Source of the DNA: Triticum aestivum
Taxonomy: Eukaryota; Streptophyta; Magnoliopsida; Poales; Poaceae
NCBI RefSeq assembly: GCF_018294505.1
Contig: NC_057795.1
Location: 225,483,193-225,547,192 of the forward strand
Reading direction: 5' to 3'
Length of the DNA: 64,000 nt
Shown in pieces: positions 33,546 to 45,315 of this stretch. The notes under the pieces are model-generated. The model saw only the letters and a program-made list of their open reading frames with translations. It was not told the origin of the DNA and ran no database searches. The position numbers and the translations under genes were made by a program. The first letter of the stretch is position 1; each line of letters starts with the position of its first letter.

Positions 33546-36500
33546 GAGTAGACTTTGACGATCTGACCATGTGCATGCGAGGACGTCGCGCCTTAGCAAC
33601 CGCTAAACCAACTCGGAGAGGTTATTGACCACGCCGGAGCACAATCAACCTGACCACGAGGGTCTATATCCTGCGAGCAAACCAAGAACAAGCAAGAAAC
33701 TGAGATTGCAATTTGGATATTGCCAATATAAGATGAAACCTTTATTGATCAAGATGGGGTTCTGCGACATCTTGGCCTAGTCGTTGAACACAAACGAAGT
33801 ACGCGAAGTTGCAGCTATGGAGAACTTTTAATCTAAACAAAACCCAAAGTCTAAATGATGCCCTAAGGGCTGTATATATGGAGGAAGAGGGGGGAATTTC
33901 GTGGCCCTTGGTGGAGGGGTCTGAAACCAACCCTATCTTTTGTTTCCCCACACATACGGACTCTAAAAATAGCCTATACTTATGTATTTGGACATTACAT
34001 GGGTCTGGCCCAATAATAAGGTGACGCAGCACCTAGAATAGCCTCTGGACAAAATTTATGAAGTGGCATCTTGTATATTTCATCCAAGGCTTCACACACT
34101 GATTATGGTGGCTTCAAACTCCTGAAATCATCACTTGTAACTCCATTCTTGTTCCCCTTGCGCATGGCATCATCTCCATGCTTGGTCTTGCTCTAGTGTT
34201 CTTCCCTCTTATCCATGCTAGGCCCTTCATTTGTAAGCAAAACAAATATATCCAATATAGGCAGCATCATATTGTCATGAACATTAGAATCATTACCAAG
34301 AAACGAAAGTACCTGATAATTTAATTGGCGTGCGCGCGCTCTAGTAATTGGTCCAGTATATGTAGAAGTAGGGGCTATGGGTGTAACAATGGTATTAATG
34401 TCCTCATCTTCCTACCCTTCTTGAAATGAAGTTGTCCTCGACGGAAGCTCATTTTCCTCTCCCAAACAAGGCTTCAAATATGCAATGCTAAAAGTGGGAC
34501 TAACCCCAAAATCTGCAGGCAGCTCAAGTTTACATGCATTATCATTTATTTTCTCTAAGACCTTAAAAGGACCATCAGCACGTGGCATTAGCTTTGATTT
34601 TCGCAGATTAGGAAACCTATCCTTACGCAAATGTAACCAAACAAGATCTCCAGGTGCAAAGACAACATGTTTTCTACCCTTATCTCTAGCAAGTTTATAT
34701 TTAGCATTCATACGCTCAATGTTTTCCTTAGTTAACTCATGCGTTTTTAATATCAATCCAGCATGTTGTTTAGCATAAAAATTAACCTTCTCCGAAGATG
34801 GAAGAGGCAACAAATCAATAGTTGCACGAGGTAGGAAACCATACACAATTTCAAAAGGGCACATCTTAGTAGTAGAATGCAATGAACGATTATAAGCAAA
34901 TTCAATATGAGGCAAGCATTCTTCCCACATTTCTTATTATTCTTCAAAACAGCCCTAAGCATAGTGGACAATGTTCTATTGACTACTTCAGTTTGTCCAT
35001 CAGTTTGGGGGTGACAAGTAGTACTAAAAAGCAGTTTAGTCCCCAACTTAGCCCATAAACATCTCCAAAAGTGGCTAACATATTTAGTATCACAATCTGA
35101 AACAATAGTATTTGGCACACCATGCAAGCGAATAATTTCACGAAAGAACAAAGCAGCAACATTAACATCATCATCGCTTTTATGACATGGTATAAAGTGT
35201 GCCATTTTCGAGAACCTATCCACGACAACAAATATGCTATCCCTCCCCTTCTTTGTTCGAGGTAAACCTAAAAAAAGTCCATAGATATATCCTCCCAAGG
35301 AACACTAGGTACAGGTAAAGGCATATATAAACCATGAGGATTGAGTCGTAACTTAGCTTTTTGACATGTAGTGCAGCGAGCAACAAAACACTCAACATCC
35401 CGTCTCATCTTTGGCCAAAAGAAATGTGCAGCAAGTATATCCTCCGTCTTCTTCACGTCAAAGTGTCCCATTAATCCTCCTCCATGCGCCTCCTACAACA
35501 ACAAAAGACGAACGGTGCTAGCTGGAATGCATAGCTTATTAGCGCGAAACACAAATCCATCGTTAACAATGAACTTGTTCCAAGTTCTCCCTTCCTTACA
35601 ATTCTGCAAGACATCTTTAAAATCAGCACCATGCACATATTGATCTTTGATGGTCTCCAAACCAAATATTTTAAAGTCAAGTTATGAAAGCATAATATAA
35701 CGATGAGACAATCCATGAGCAATAACATTTTCTTTACCCTTCTTGTGTTTAATGACACAAGGGAAAGTCTCAATGAATTCAACCCATTTAGCATGTCTAC
35801 GATTCAGTTTAGCTTGACTTTTAATATGTTTCAAAGATTCATGATCAAAATGTGTAACAAATTCTTTGGGCCATAAATAATGTTGCCATGTTTCTAAAGT
35901 CCGAACAAGAGCATATAATTCTTTATCATAAGTAGAACAATTCAGACTAGGCCCACTCAATTTTTAAAAAAGTATGCAACAGGTTTGCCATCTTGTAATA
36001 ACACACCTCCTAATCCAATTCCACTAGCGTCACATTCAAGCTCAAATGTCTTATTAAAATCAGAAAGTTGGAGTAAAACAGCATGTGTCAACTTATCTTT
36101 CAACACCGTGAAGGCTTCTTCCTGTGCGGTACCCCAAACAAAAGGCACATCCTTCTTTGTAAGCTCATTGAGAGGTGCAGCAATGTTGCTGAAATCTCTC
36201 ACAAAACGCCTATAGAATCCAGCGAGGCCAAGAAAACTCCTCACTTGTGTGACCGTTTTGGGCTGCGGCCAACTCTCAATAGCTTCCATCTTGGATTTAT
36301 CAACTTCAATTCCCTGCGGAGTAACAACATAGCCAAGAAAAGACACTCGGTCGGTGCAAAAGCTGCACTTCCCAAGGTTACCAAAAAGACGTGCATCACG
36401 TAGAGCAATAAAAACAGCATGTAAATGTTCCAAATGTTCCTCCAAAGATTTGCTATAAATCAATGTGTCATCAAAGTAAACTACCACAAATCATCCAATG

Positions 36501-37165
36501 GAAGCACGTAAAACTTCGTTCATTAATCTCAGGAAAGTGCTAGGTGCATTAGTTAACCCAAAAGGCATGACTAACCACTCATATAATCCAAACTTAGTTT
36601 TAAATGTTGTTTTCCATTCATCCCCCAATTTCATACGAATTTGATGGTATCCACTACGCAAATCAACTTTGGAGAATATTGTAGAGCCACTCAATTCATC
36701 AAGCATATCATCTAGCCTAGGAATAGGATGACGATAACGAATAGTAATATTATTAATGCCTCTACAATCAACACACATACGCGATGTACCATCCTTTTTT
36801 GGCACTAGAATAATAGGAACAACACAAGGACTAAGGGATTCACGTATATAACCTTTGTCGAGAAGCTCTTGTACTTGACGCATAATCTCCTTCGTCTCCT
36901 CTGGATTGGTACGGTATGGCGCACAGTTTGGCAGTGAAGCACCGGGAATTAAGTCAATCTGATGCTCAATCCCTCGAATAGGCGGTAATCCCGGTGGCAC
37001 GTCTTGTGGAAAGACGTCAGTGAACTCCTGCAAAATGTTAGTGACAGCAGGAGGCAAAGAGGAAGGCACGTCCTCGAAGGAAAATAATGCCTCTTTGCAC
37101 ACAACAGCATAGCAAACAAATTTGCTGAAATCTAGCTCATCAATATCAGATTTGGTGGCAAATAA
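33546..37165 (-). mobile_element. Ty3/gypsy element, 3' part, minus strand, single-copy in window
   Basis: On the minus strand the order is reverse transcriptase, RNase H, integrase zinc finger and core, C-terminal integrase tail, then what appears to be LTR sequence (about 34110-33546, including a TATA-like stretch gtatatat near 33870). Coding homology in another frame extends to about 34290 (GPITRARARQLNYQVL). The 5' LTR, gag and protease are missing; the element stops near 37165. It has no counterpart in copy B within the window, so whether it is inside the duplicated unit is unknown. Confidence 0.8.
34290..37102 (-). pseudogene. Ty3/gypsy pol (reverse transcriptase, RNase H, integrase), broken
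   Basis: Reverse transcriptase: 37102-36491 covers YRTNPEETKEIMRQVQELL, VPIILVPKKDGTSRMCVDCR, FSKVDLRSGYHQIRM and MPFGLTNAPSTFLR. A TGA at 36491-36493 (likely from CGA) is followed in frame by VVYFDDTLIYSKSLEEHL, so the YxDD catalytic box (YFDD) is intact. 36487-35957 continues to FLGLAGFYRRFVRDFS and ELECDASGIGLGGVLLQ, and 35960-35682 gives the RNase H. The integrase HHCC zinc finger ([15 protein letters not shown]) starts near 35471. A poly-T run (35270-35276) shifts the frame at MDFFLGLPR. The core has [12 protein letters not shown], the Asp of SDCDTKY and [14 protein letters not shown], and the tail 34930-34412 (172 codons) reads open. So the main breaks are one stop and at least two frameshifts. 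Confidence 0.9.
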
Positions 37166-37512
37166 ACATGCTTAACCCAACGGCGCCTACACATCTCTTG
37201 CAGCACCTCCTCGCCGTTGTTGCTCAACGACTAGTCCGAGACGAAGAAGACCGCAGCCTCGGCCTTAGAGCGAGCACCAATGGAAAAACACGCACGCTGC
37301 ACATATGGAGTGCCCACGACGTGGTGTGTCCCCAGTCGCCTCTACTCCTTCTGCGCAAGTTGCCTATCAAGCCGGCTGCATGCCTAATGATGATGTGGGT
37401 GAGATCTTCTAGGACTCAGATTATCACGAGGAAAATTATGAGACACAAGGTGACGTACACCGTCAAGGTCCACGGTCAAGGGGGTGCTAAGTGCTTAGAT
37501 GTGCTTAGATGA
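37166..37512. other. Unassigned DNA
   Basis: Moderate GC. A single 114-codon plus-strand frame (37168-37512) shows no recognised domain and has no comparable copy in this window, so it is not called as a gene. The last 30 bp (gcttagatgtgcttagat) are simple repeats adjoining the MITE. Confidence 0.4.
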
Positions 37513-37717
37513 GGTGCTAAGTGCATTAAATGGCTTAGTAACTCAAGTCTTCAATGCATAGGTTCTTAGTTTATTGTTGCTAAGCTTGCTTCATTTAATT
37601 AGCTATAGACTCAAAATTGTCTTTCCACCGTTTCTTCCTGCGGTCACCAAACTAGTCTCTCTCTTCTTAATTAACTTGACACATCATATTTTATGCCTAC
37701 GTGGCAGGCTTAGCAGC
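37513..37717 (+). mobile_element. Small MITE with imperfect inverted ends
   Basis: It starts ggtgctaagtgc and ends gcttagcagc, which is inverted relative to the start (gctgctaagc), enclosing about 205 bp of AT-rich DNA (attaactc-, aattaacttgacacatcat-). It matches a MITE type that I recall from wheat. No target duplication was clearly read because of the adjacent simple repeat. Confidence 0.5.
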
Positions 37718-38126
37718 TATACATGGTGGAGCACTGGGAGAGGCCAAGGCTGGTAATAGTGGGGAGTAACTTATACCGTAACATATTACTATGTTACTCT
37801 AAACATCTCTATAAACCAGAAAGGGGGGAGTAGTAACATAGACTAGTGACATATACGTGAAACTACTAGTGAGTATGGGAGCACATGATATTTCCCCGTC
37901 CGGACCGATCCCAATTTGGCGTCTCACCTTCTTGGCCCAACAAAAACCCCTCCCCCCTCCCACGCGCGCTTCCCGCCCGGCGCCAGCTAAGCCCGCCGCT
38001 CCACGTTGCTGGCAAGTCAGGGCGACGTGACCTCTCACTTCTTCCGCCGTTGAAGCGGCGCACCGACCGAGGGCACCGCCCGCTACACGCCCGGAATTTC
38101 AGACTGCACAGTGGAGAGTAACTTTA
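37718..38126. other. Second MITE-like stretch and a GC-rich segment
   Basis: 37746-37860 (ggctggtaatagtggggag...tagtaacatagactag) resembles another short wheat MITE type but its inverted partner end is not seen. 37890-38100 is GC-rich (cggcgcaccgaccgaggg) with no supported gene. The stretch just before the next MITE ends with TTA. Confidence 0.4.
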
Positions 38127-38433
38127 GAGCAAGTACTACAATTAGATGACATAAGCAGGCTATAAGGATTTAAATATAGTATTTTTTCTTAGTTGAAGGA
38201 GAGAGAAGAGGATAGAGAGAAGAGAAGCGGATTGTAAACTTGTAGCCGGTTGTAGCAGGAGCCCCAACACACTTTGTGAGACAAAAGGTGGGGCCATTAT
38301 TAATGATATTGTATTTATACTAAAGGGACTAACGGACGCGTTAATTACTCCGTTTTTTGAGACAAACCTTGGTGGGGCTATTATTGACTTGGACGTGTGG
38401 TTTGGGGGCCAAAGGCCTACTATATACTTGGTC
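38127..38433 (+). mobile_element. Complete Tourist-like MITE, copy B
   Basis: It begins gagcaagtactacaatt and ends tatacttggtc. The inverted end reads gaccaagtata, so the terminal repeats match imperfectly. It is flanked by TTA at 38124-38126 and TTA at 38434-38436. The length is 307 bp and it is noncoding. The part from 38161 corresponds to the truncated copy at 3268-3532. Confidence 0.75.
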
Positions 38434-38670
38434 TTACTCGCACGACCGACCCGACATGCTCTACCCTAGCCGCTGCTGTATCATATGGTTTCGCACCGTT
38501 CCAGATCTTAGCGCCGCCACACAATTCTTCTCCAGCCCTCCTTCCAGCGTGCACCGCGAGAAGGGACAGCAGTCCGAACCCCGCCTTTCACACTCCTGTG
38601 ACTGCTGCCAGCGACGACTTCCCCAACGACAGCCTTCTTCCCCAACCTTGGTAACCTCTTCATCAACGAC

Positions 38671-39633
38671 ATGAGTGACAACATCAACCACAGCGGTTCT
38701 GCTCCCGCTGTACAGTATGTGATTCTGTCCTCCTGGTTTAGTCCGCATCATTACATTGATATTTGCAATTGTCGTCATGATCTATTTATTGCTGATTCAG
38801 ATTAAATCTCACAGTAATTGCTCATATATTCAACAATCCAATCCAAAAACCTGATTATAGGCAATTTACGCCGAGTGGTTTTAATGCGCTTTTGAAGCCA
38901 CCTACTTTTAAGGGGGTGCAATATAAAAGGTGGCGCACAAGAGTAGTATATTGGTTTCAGATCATGTACTGCTATAACGCCACTAAGGGGTAAGCCTGAG
39001 GGCGATCTTAATCCTACACAGGAGGAAACTTTTGAGAACATGGATACCCTCTTCAATGCCGCCCTGCTGAGTGTTCTTGACGATTCCATTATGGATTCAT
39101 ATATGTCGTTTGAGAGCGGCAAAGACATATGGGCTACGCTCGAGGCCACGTTTGGGCCCTCGGGCGCTGACAACGAGTTGTACGTCATGGAGCAATTATG
39201 TGACTACAAGATGACTGATGAGCGCTCTGTTGTTCAGCAGACTCATGAGATACAGTCACTCTCTAAGGAACTTGAGTACTTTAAGTGTATGTTGCCGGAC
39301 AAATTTGTTGCTGGGACCATCATTGCCAAGCTTCCACCTTCGTGGAACGATTTTTCTACTTCTCTAAAAAACAAGATACATGAGTTTTCTATTTTGGATC
39401 TCATTAGCACTCTTGATTTAGAAGAGAAGGCGAGAGCAAAAGACACACGTGCTTGGGTCACTGAGGGAGCTTCTAGTGCCCACATGGTACACGAGAAGAA
39501 CTTCCAACCCCAAAACAACAAGAAAAAATCTCAGGGGAAAGGCAGGTTTGATGCAAAGAACAAGCCGTCACATTCTACCAACTTCAAGAAGAATTCTCAT
39601 AACGGGAACGGATACAAACCTCAGTTTTGGTAG
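38671..39633 (+). pseudogene. Copia-type gag fragment, copy B
   Basis: Equivalent to 3770-4732. The possible start at 38671 (MSDNINHSG) hits a stop at 38803-38805. The four-G run at 38987-38990 gives the same frameshift as in A. The main frame 39040-39633 (197 codons) differs from A by a handful of substitutions, for example FKAALLSVL against FNAALLSVL and SYMSFESGKDIWATLEATFG unchanged. No protease or polymerase follows. It is a fragment of one old element duplicated with its surroundings. Confidence 0.85.
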
Positions 39634-40952
39634 CACCGCGGAAAATTTATATGGCTGTATCTACCTGCTGTCAGCTAACCTCATGGTTCTCCAGGTATTC
39701 CTACATTTGTAACTAGGTACAATGACCGCAAGATGAAATTAGCTTATTCGTACGTTGACTTGCTGAATGCAGTGCGGAACGATCATGTGATGTGTGGAGG
39801 AGCAAACAAGAAGTGCAGCCGAAGGTGGAAATCAAACAAGGACTTATGAAATTATATATAATCTTCCTCAGGAAGGTTAATATCCCCTTCATCCAGATGA
39901 TCATGTTTTGTCATGCCGAGCAATTGATATGTGCTACTGTTTTTCAACACCATTTAAATATAGCTACTGTTTTCCTATGTTTTCAGATTCAGGACAATGA
40001 AGATGATTTCAGGGGAACTGCACAATATGGACTCATGTTGAGTCATCTCTATTGCCTCATGTGTTTGCTGCAAATGTGTCAGCATCAATTGCAAGATGAG
40101 GCAGCTAGCTAGCTGTGGAGTTGCCAACATGCTCAAAGTGCTCGCAACATTGAGAAGAAACAAGCATGCCCAGGAAATTAATGCATGCGCAGGGAGGCCC
40201 TTTGCTCAGATAAGCATTGACCGATTTTATTTCCACACCTTCTCACAGCTTTCTATTGGTTATAGTATGGTGAATCATTGAGATGCATAAACATGATGAA
40301 CTTTTGTTCTCCTGAATGTTAGTATGCATACTGTATCTTCAGAAGCTTAGTTTAATGTGAGTGTCTGCATCCATTACCGCATCCTCTAATTTGGTGGATG
40401 CCAAGTTGAAAAAGGTTACCGATGAGTAGCCATAAGCCGGAGGCGTCTCTTTTTTTCTTTCAAATGGGCAATAAGATAGAGAGTGTCTCGGGCTGCCTCT
40501 AGCACAAGGCCCTCCAGTACGAAAACGGGCAGCCGACTGGGCCGATACAAAAGCTTATCCATCTTAAAGCCCAGTTGTTTTTGTTTTTTGTGAGGAGAAG
40601 CTCATATTTCTTGAAGAGGGGGAGATCCCAGAGAAACCCTCCTTCCTCCTCGCTTCCACTTATACTCCCACCGACCGGGTTTTTAGGCCCATGAGCCAAT
40701 TGCTAAGACCAAGAAGATGCACACAGATTCTCTCAAAAAAGATGCACACAGAGAAAATAAATCTCCTTAATTTACTCCATAACCACCCTATTAAATAGGC
40801 CTAGTAACAAACTAGGCGCATGCAGCGGCCGGCGGGCACATGCATCCTGCATGCATGGCCAGTCAGCCAAGTCCATGCGCTAGCTCCAATGCAGCAACGC
40901 AAAACAAGAGAGCGGTTCTTGGGAAAAAGCGAGTAGTTAGTGCAGCGGGCCT
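39634..40952. other. Unassigned DNA between gag fragment and F-box pseudogene, copy B
   Basis: Corresponds to 4733-6056. No recognised gene; several small length differences relative to A (for example near 39727 and 40735). Confidence 0.4.
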
Positions 40953-40958
40953 TATAAA
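40953..40958 (+). promoter_or_regulatory. TATA box of F-box pseudogene B
   Basis: TATAAA in ccTTATAAAcacg, unchanged from copy A, 247 bp before the ATG at 41200. Activity is inferred only. Confidence 0.5.
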
Positions 40959-41199
40959 CACGAAAAGCTCGCTCTCCCGCTTCCATCTCCCCTCAATCCG
41001 CCCCGCTCCCCAATCTTCCTCATTTGTCCAGAAAACCCCCGCTCACCTTCTTCCTCACTCGTACAGAAAACGCCTGCTCCTCTTCTTCCACTCCTATAGA
41101 AATCCCCAACCCTCCTTCTTTCCCACTCGCACTGCCACTAGGCTCGTCTCTGGCTACTCTGCTCAAACCCGTGAGCTCGGCGCGACGCCCACAAGGAAA

Positions 41200-43014
41200 A
41201 TGGAGTCGGCTAGCCCCAGCGCCAAGAAGATGAGGCTCCCGCTAGCGGCGATGCCAGTTGTAGATCCCGCACCCGGTAGCGCGGGGAGAAGCGGCGAGCC
41301 CCCCCCCCCCACACCCGGTAGCACGGGGAGAAGCAGTGAGCCCCCCCCACACACCCGGATCTGAGGAATCGGTAGAATCTCTGGCGGACTGCATCAACGA
41401 TCTCCCGGACATCATCCTTGAGGAGATCCCCACCAAGGATTGCTATCGCACACAAGTCCTCTCAACTCGGTGTCGCCCTCTATGGCGCACCTCGCCCCTC
41501 AATCTCGACTGTCGTCAGATATCTGTCCTTCCTGAATTTGATCTCCTTAGAGCCATCGTCTCCTCTCACCAGCAGGGTCCTGTTCAATGCCTCTGCATCC
41601 CGACAGGCTACCTGCTATCCATACCCGACACGGTGGACGCTTGGCTGACATCACCTGAATTCGGAAAACTCCAGCAGTTTGAGTTGTACCATTACCACAA
41701 AAGTTTCATACCATGAACACACCAAGAATTCGTGCCCACACCACCGTTGTCCATCTCGCGGTTTTACTCCTCTCTCCACAACGCCACCTTCTCCCGGTGC
41801 CTTCTACTAGACGATCTGGTACAAATGCTTCGACTCCCACTACTAAAAAAAACTTTGGTTTGTGGTGGTTTATCTGTCGGAGGCCTCACTACACAACATC
41901 ATCCACTCCAATTGCCCTGCCCTGGAGCGCTTGCTGATTGTTTTGGGAATAGAAATCCGTATAAGTTGTGTCCAAATAAAGTCGCCTCACCTTAAAAGCA
42001 TTAGAATTTGTTTTGAAGGACAGCAGCTCATCATCGAAGATGCCCCTTCACTTCAAAGGTTGCTCCTTGATAATTGTTATAGACCTTCACAAATAACCAT
42101 CGTCTCTACACCCAAACTGGAGACCTTGGGTGTAATTCGTGATCTGTTTAATGATCACAAGGAGTTGGTGTTTGGCTCCTCACTTTTTCAGGTACCCGTT
42201 TAATGATCACAAGGAGTTGGTGTTTGGCTCCTCACTTTTTCAGGTACCATATATTATCATCTACACATTTGTAATCATAAGCTGCATTTTTCATTTGTGA
42301 GCATAAGTTTTATATCAGCTTGGACTACACTTGGGTATTAATATTATGTTATATGCTTAATGAAGAGTTCGTCCATTGATAGCCTATCAATGTTGCTGGA
42401 TTCTGTCAAGATCATATATATCAGAATGTTTAGTTTTGATCTGAACATAATTATTGGCTTGCTGCGATGCTTTCGATTTCTAGAGAATTATATATAGAGG
42501 TAATGATTTCATGCACATTGAAAGTCCGTATATATTGTAATAGAATTAATTGTTCAGTTGTCGTTCTTTCGACGTACTCTTTTTTCAGACCTTAACTGTT
42601 TTCAATCTTCATGTCTACTTAGGCAGAACCACATGGAGCAAAACATATAACCAATTGGTGGCGTAATAAGCACCAGGATTTTCTTAGTTCTCATGACATT
42701 CGTTTGAGGACAATAACGGTGGAAGGATATGCATCCAACTAGGCAAACATACGCTTTGTCACATTCTTCCTATTGAATGCGAGGTTACTACTGTCCATGA
42801 GGCTTAATTTTTACCGTAAGAGATTTCTCATGGACGGACATGTTGAGAAGCAAAAAAAGAAGTTTTAGGTGGACAAATGGGCTTATAAACATGCTCGGCT
42901 TCTATTTACCACAAGTTGTAGTCATCCTGAAATAAATTTTTTGCACAGGATGTTGATTTTATGGATCAGACCGATCCATTTGTTTGTGACTGCAAAAAAG
43001 AGTGGTTGGGTTAG
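41200..43014 (+). pseudogene. F-box/LRR/FBD-type gene, disrupted (copy B)
   Basis: The same architecture as 6309-8130. The ATG at 41200 (MESASPSAKKMRLP) is out of frame with the F-box because of poly-C runs near 41300-41350. The F-box begins at about 41395 (INDLPDIILEEIPTKD). The shared TGA is at 41714-41716. An eight-A run near 41843-41851 (seven in A) makes a private frameshift in the LRR part. From 41862 the frame reads through RLLLDNCY and TPKLETLGVIRDLFNDHKEL, where A is stopped, to the exon end near 42200. Exon 2 is 42360-42499 with the shared missing base. Exon 3 starts 42599, has a private TAG at 42740-42742 (Gln in A), the shared TAG at 42866-42868, and a two-T deletion before the terminal FBD-like segment that puts it out of frame. 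Confidence 0.85.
42147..42248 (+). repeat. 52-bp tandem duplication over an exon end, copy B
   Basis: Units start at 42147 and 42199; both have ttttcaggtacc, unlike A, where unit 1 reads ttttaggtacc. Confidence 0.9.
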
Positions 43015-44157
43015 ATGTTACTGCCATGTTCAATCTGGGTTTTGTCTAAAAATTTGATGAACAATTAGTCCTTGGGCTTTTTGTACCATTTGTATGCTTG
43101 AGTTGCATGTTGTTCCCCTCGTACTCCCCTCGACCTGCCACTACACTGCCGCACCTTCCACGGCTGCTGTTCATTCCCGTCCAAGTCCTCGCCGTCGTTC
43201 TCCAACTTGGTTCGCTCGCTGTGCCCGCCGCCGTCTGGCGTTGTCAACATGGTCAACAACCAAGAGGAATCAAGAGATGACTGTATGTGGAGAGGCTGAC
43301 AGTAGGGACCCACCAGGGTCATTGCATTTCGCAAGCAGGTGCCTCGTAATAAGAAGACAAAAAATACTTCCTCCTAATTGTTTGACAACTAGGTCCCACA
43401 CCATTGTCAATGTAGTCAATAAACAAGAAAATTACACAATGAGCGGATAACACTAGGGACCCAGCAGCTCGCCCAGTTGTTTATTAGTTTCAGAGACGGA
43501 GCTCAACTGCGCGCTGTGCGGGGGCTGTTGCCCGTCTAGCCAACGCTTACGCTTTTATTAAGCACATGACGAGCCCATTTGATATATTTTTTCTTTCTGA
43601 AAATGGCTAGCCCAATTCTTTTATTTTGGAGAATACCAAAACTGAGGCCTACATTTGTTTCTTAGCCCTGCTGGGCTGCAAATCTTTCAAGACGAGGAGG
43701 GATGTAAGTAGTAAGAAATGGGCTTCCCTAGAAAATGGGCAATAAGTTGTAAGAAATGGGTTGTAAATTTTTAAACCAAAGCCAACCGACAATTGCATTA
43801 AAATATCATTTTTAAGGATTTCTCTACTCTCTACTCTTATAGAAACCAAAGCCAACTGGCAATTACATTAAAATATCATTTTATTTCTCCCACATGATAA
43901 ACTACTCATACAAATGCATCTTCATGTTTCGTGCAACAAACGTGCATCTTGCTAGTTAAGATTCTAAATTTCATTCATTTTTTGCGGAGAATTGTTTTTT
44001 GAATTTTATTTTGATATAATTTTTTAAAAATTATTTTTAATGTGACTCGAAATTTCATGATTAAAAAGGTTCGGACCCCACCGAAATATGCAAAATTTCA
44101 TTGAATTTTTTAGGAGTGCCCAGAATATATGGTCTATAATGCTAATAAAAAGAATAT
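43015..44157. other. Noncoding flank with one degenerate repeat unit, copy B
   Basis: Matches 8131-9264 of A: the gtcaacatggtcaac unit at about 43245, then AT-rich DNA. The match to A ends sharply after aaaaagaatatggg at about 44158. Confidence 0.6.
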
Positions 44158-44892
44158 GGGGTCGTCCTGTTCAACCAGCCATCCACGGGGTCGTCCTGTT
44201 CATCCAGCCATCCACGGGGTCCTGTTCATCTATCCCCAACCGGCTTGATCGATCGGGGTCTTGTTCATCCAGAGGAAGCACCACGGGGTCCTGTTCATCC
44301 ACCCCCACCGCTCACTATTCATCCAAACCCCCCCAGCAACACTCACTGTTCATCCACCCCCACGCGCAACGTTCACTGTTCATCCAGAGGCAGCATCGAT
44401 CAGCTTCAGTTAGCAGCAGTAGCGAAGGAATCGCTCAATCGCTTGTGTTCAGTAACGCGTAGCTTGTAGTGCAATTGCTCGTGTTCAGTTAGGCGATGCC
44501 TCACTTGGGTTCAGTTAGAACCCGACGCCTCGCTCAGGTTCAGTTAGAGCTCGACGCCTCGCACCAACGCGCATATGGTACGAGAGAAACGCGCATCGCT
44601 CGGCCCCCGACCACCCACCGTAACCGGGAACTCCCCGAAATTTTCTCGCCCTCGCTTCTACCACAGTTTTTTCTATCAGGGGCGGCCCAAAGAATGTCAT
44701 TCAACTGCATCTCCGGCCCGCCCAGGATGAAAAACCCATTTTCTGTCATGATTTTTTGTCATAGAAGTAGGAGCCCACCACATCTATGATGATACCGGGT
44801 TTTGTCACAATTATCGTCATAGAAGTGTCATATGACAGGAAAAAAAATTGTTCGGCCCAAAATGTCACAGATGTGTCTTTTTTTTTGTAGTG
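44158..44892 (-). mobile_element. CACTA end, copy B, with intact CACTA terminus and shortened interior
   Basis: The minus strand begins CACTACAAAAAAAAAGACAC at 44892, an intact CACTA terminus, where A has CATTACAC. 44158-44325 is B-specific and rich in gttcatcc/catccacggggtc repeats; from about 44326 the sequence equals A from about 11536. The A-specific block of about 2.27 kb (9265-11535) is absent. No transposase. Confidence 0.8.
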
Positions 44893-44893
44893 C

Positions 44894-45315
44894 ATGGTCT
44901 ATGGTGCAGAGGCGGTTCTCCCAAGTGATATCTGTTAGGACTCGCCCAGAGTGGCGGCTTATGCTGAAACTGATAATGAGACGGCACGACAAAACACACT
45001 TGATGCTTTGGATGAAGAACGTGACCTTGCAGCGGCTCTTCAGTAGTATACCAGCAAGACCAGCATCGCTATCATAGCCGCAGAGTCAAGACTCGGGCAT
45101 TTCAAGAAGGGGCCTTAGTTCTCCGACTGATTCAAGATCAGACAGATATGGATAAGTTATCCCTGCCTTGGGAAGGACCTTTTATGGTCTGTAAGAATCT
45201 TAATAATGGCTCATATTATCTTATTGATATACGTGAGCACAAGAAGTCACACACCTCTGAGCAGGAGACCAACAGGCCATGGAATATTGCTCATCTCAGG
45301 CCTTACTATACTTGA
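44894..45315 (+). pseudogene. 3' end of Gypsy integrase, copy B
   Basis: Starts MVYGAEAVLPSDIC (the Gly matches the family, unlike A), then a private TAG for Gln. The shared frameshift follows, and the end reads to TGA at 45313-45315 (RPWNIAHLRPYYT). Compared with A over about 310 nt I count 10 substitutions. Confidence 0.85.

Noticed and set aside
37168..37512. 114-codon plus-strand frame
   Set aside because: No domain, no second copy to test conservation, and it runs into simple repeats at its end.
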